Positions 6,113 through 6,346 of a DNA stretch of 6,346 bases are shown piece by piece (position 1 is the first letter of the stretch; each line of letters begins with the position of its first letter). The DNA lies in contig CANCUC010000050.1 of NCBI GenBank assembly GCA_947381255.1, forward strand, positions 1 through 6,346. The letters are read 5' to 3'. This DNA comes from Actinomycetota bacterium (GTDB taxonomy: Bacteria; Actinomycetota; Actinomycetes; Nanopelagicales; Nanopelagicaceae). The position numbers and the translations under genes were made by a program. Below the pieces are notes generated by a model. That model was not told the origin of the DNA and made no database searches. It saw only the letters and a list, made by a program, of their open reading frames with translations.

Positions 6113-6116
6113 GGAG
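6113..6116 (+). promoter_or_regulatory. Ribosome binding site of era
   Basis: GGAG in the 15-bp dprA-era gap, nine bases before the ATG at 6126. It supports this start over other ATG codons nearby; the ATG at 6110 that overlaps the dprA stop is in another frame. Confidence 0.6.
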
Positions 6117-6125
6117 ACTTAGCCC

Positions 6126-6346
6126 ATGACAACAGAGCACCGCGCCGGTTTTGTAGCGGTAATTGGACGCCCAAATGTGGGCAAATCCACTCTCGTTAAT
6201 GCGCTCGTGGGTAAGAAGATTGTTATTACCTCAGCCCATCCAAACACCACTCGTAATCCAATTCGCGGCATTATCTCCAAGTCCGATTTTCAGATGATAT
6301 TGGTTGATACCCCGGGTATCCATAAGCCAAAGACTCTCCTCGGCAC
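6126..6346 (+). CDS. era: GTPase Era, N-terminal part (runs off right edge)
   Basis: The first 73 residues of a ribosome-assembly GTPase that binds the 3' end of 16S rRNA and helps mature the 30S subunit. G1 (Walker A) is GRPNVGKS at 14-21. The G2 region has TTR (41-43) followed by NPIRGI, and G3 is DTPG at 61-64 followed by IHKPK. The HPNTTR...IRGI and DTPGIHKPK wording favours Era over Der or ObgE. Most Era proteins have His after TTR; here it is Asn44. The KH domain lies outside the window. A GGAG site supports the ATG. It probably shares the yraN-comM-dprA transcript, since only 15 bases separate it from dprA. In other actinobacteria era usually sits with the recO/ybeY group, so this linkage is unusual. 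Confidence 0.9.
   Translation, partial: MTTEHRAGFVAVIGRPNVGKSTLVNALVGKKIVITSAHPNTTRNPIRGIISKSDFQMILVDTPGIHKPKTLLG

Overview
The window looks like chromosomal housekeeping DNA from an actinobacterium with moderate GC. Hand counts range from about 35-48% in many 60-base lines to 60% or more in one gene half. The gene run rplS-lepB-rnhB-yraN-comM-dprA is the conserved actinobacterial block, also seen for example in Mycobacterium tuberculosis and Streptomyces. The modest GC, very tight packing and short DprA suggest a streamlined low-GC lineage, perhaps a freshwater Nanopelagicales (acI)-like organism. That placement is inference and was not tested by any search.

Layout. A 5'-partial view of an MFS transporter lies on the minus strand (557 to the left edge). 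Only 15 bases away, an inositol-monophosphatase-family gene starts on the plus strand (573-1358). After an 89-bp leader comes rplS (ribosomal protein L19 with a long acidic tail), followed closely by lepB (signal peptidase I) and rnhB (RNase HII). A 64-bp AT-rich gap with a probable leaderless promoter separates this group from yraN, comM and dprA, which overlap by 1 and 4 bases. After 15 more bases era begins and runs off the right edge. No RNA gene, mobile element, CRISPR array or clear terminator was seen, and no stretch over 90 bases lacks a gene.

How the genes fit together. rplS and era serve the ribosome, lepB serves protein export, and rnhB removes RNA from DNA. yraN, comM and dprA are a conserved DNA-processing/recombination set linked in other bacteria to uptake and recombination of single-stranded DNA. 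The expected actinobacterial neighbours trmD (before rplS) and DUF2469 (between rnhB and yraN) are absent here.

The most notable feature is the MFS/IMPase divergent start. A TAGA-T-TCTA inverted repeat centred on base 565 gives overlapping -10 boxes on both strands, and the two ATG codons lie exactly 8 bases on either side of its centre. This predicts one symmetric bidirectional promoter making two leaderless mRNAs. I do not see a novel multi-gene system; the rest is ordinary core genome with a few lineage quirks.
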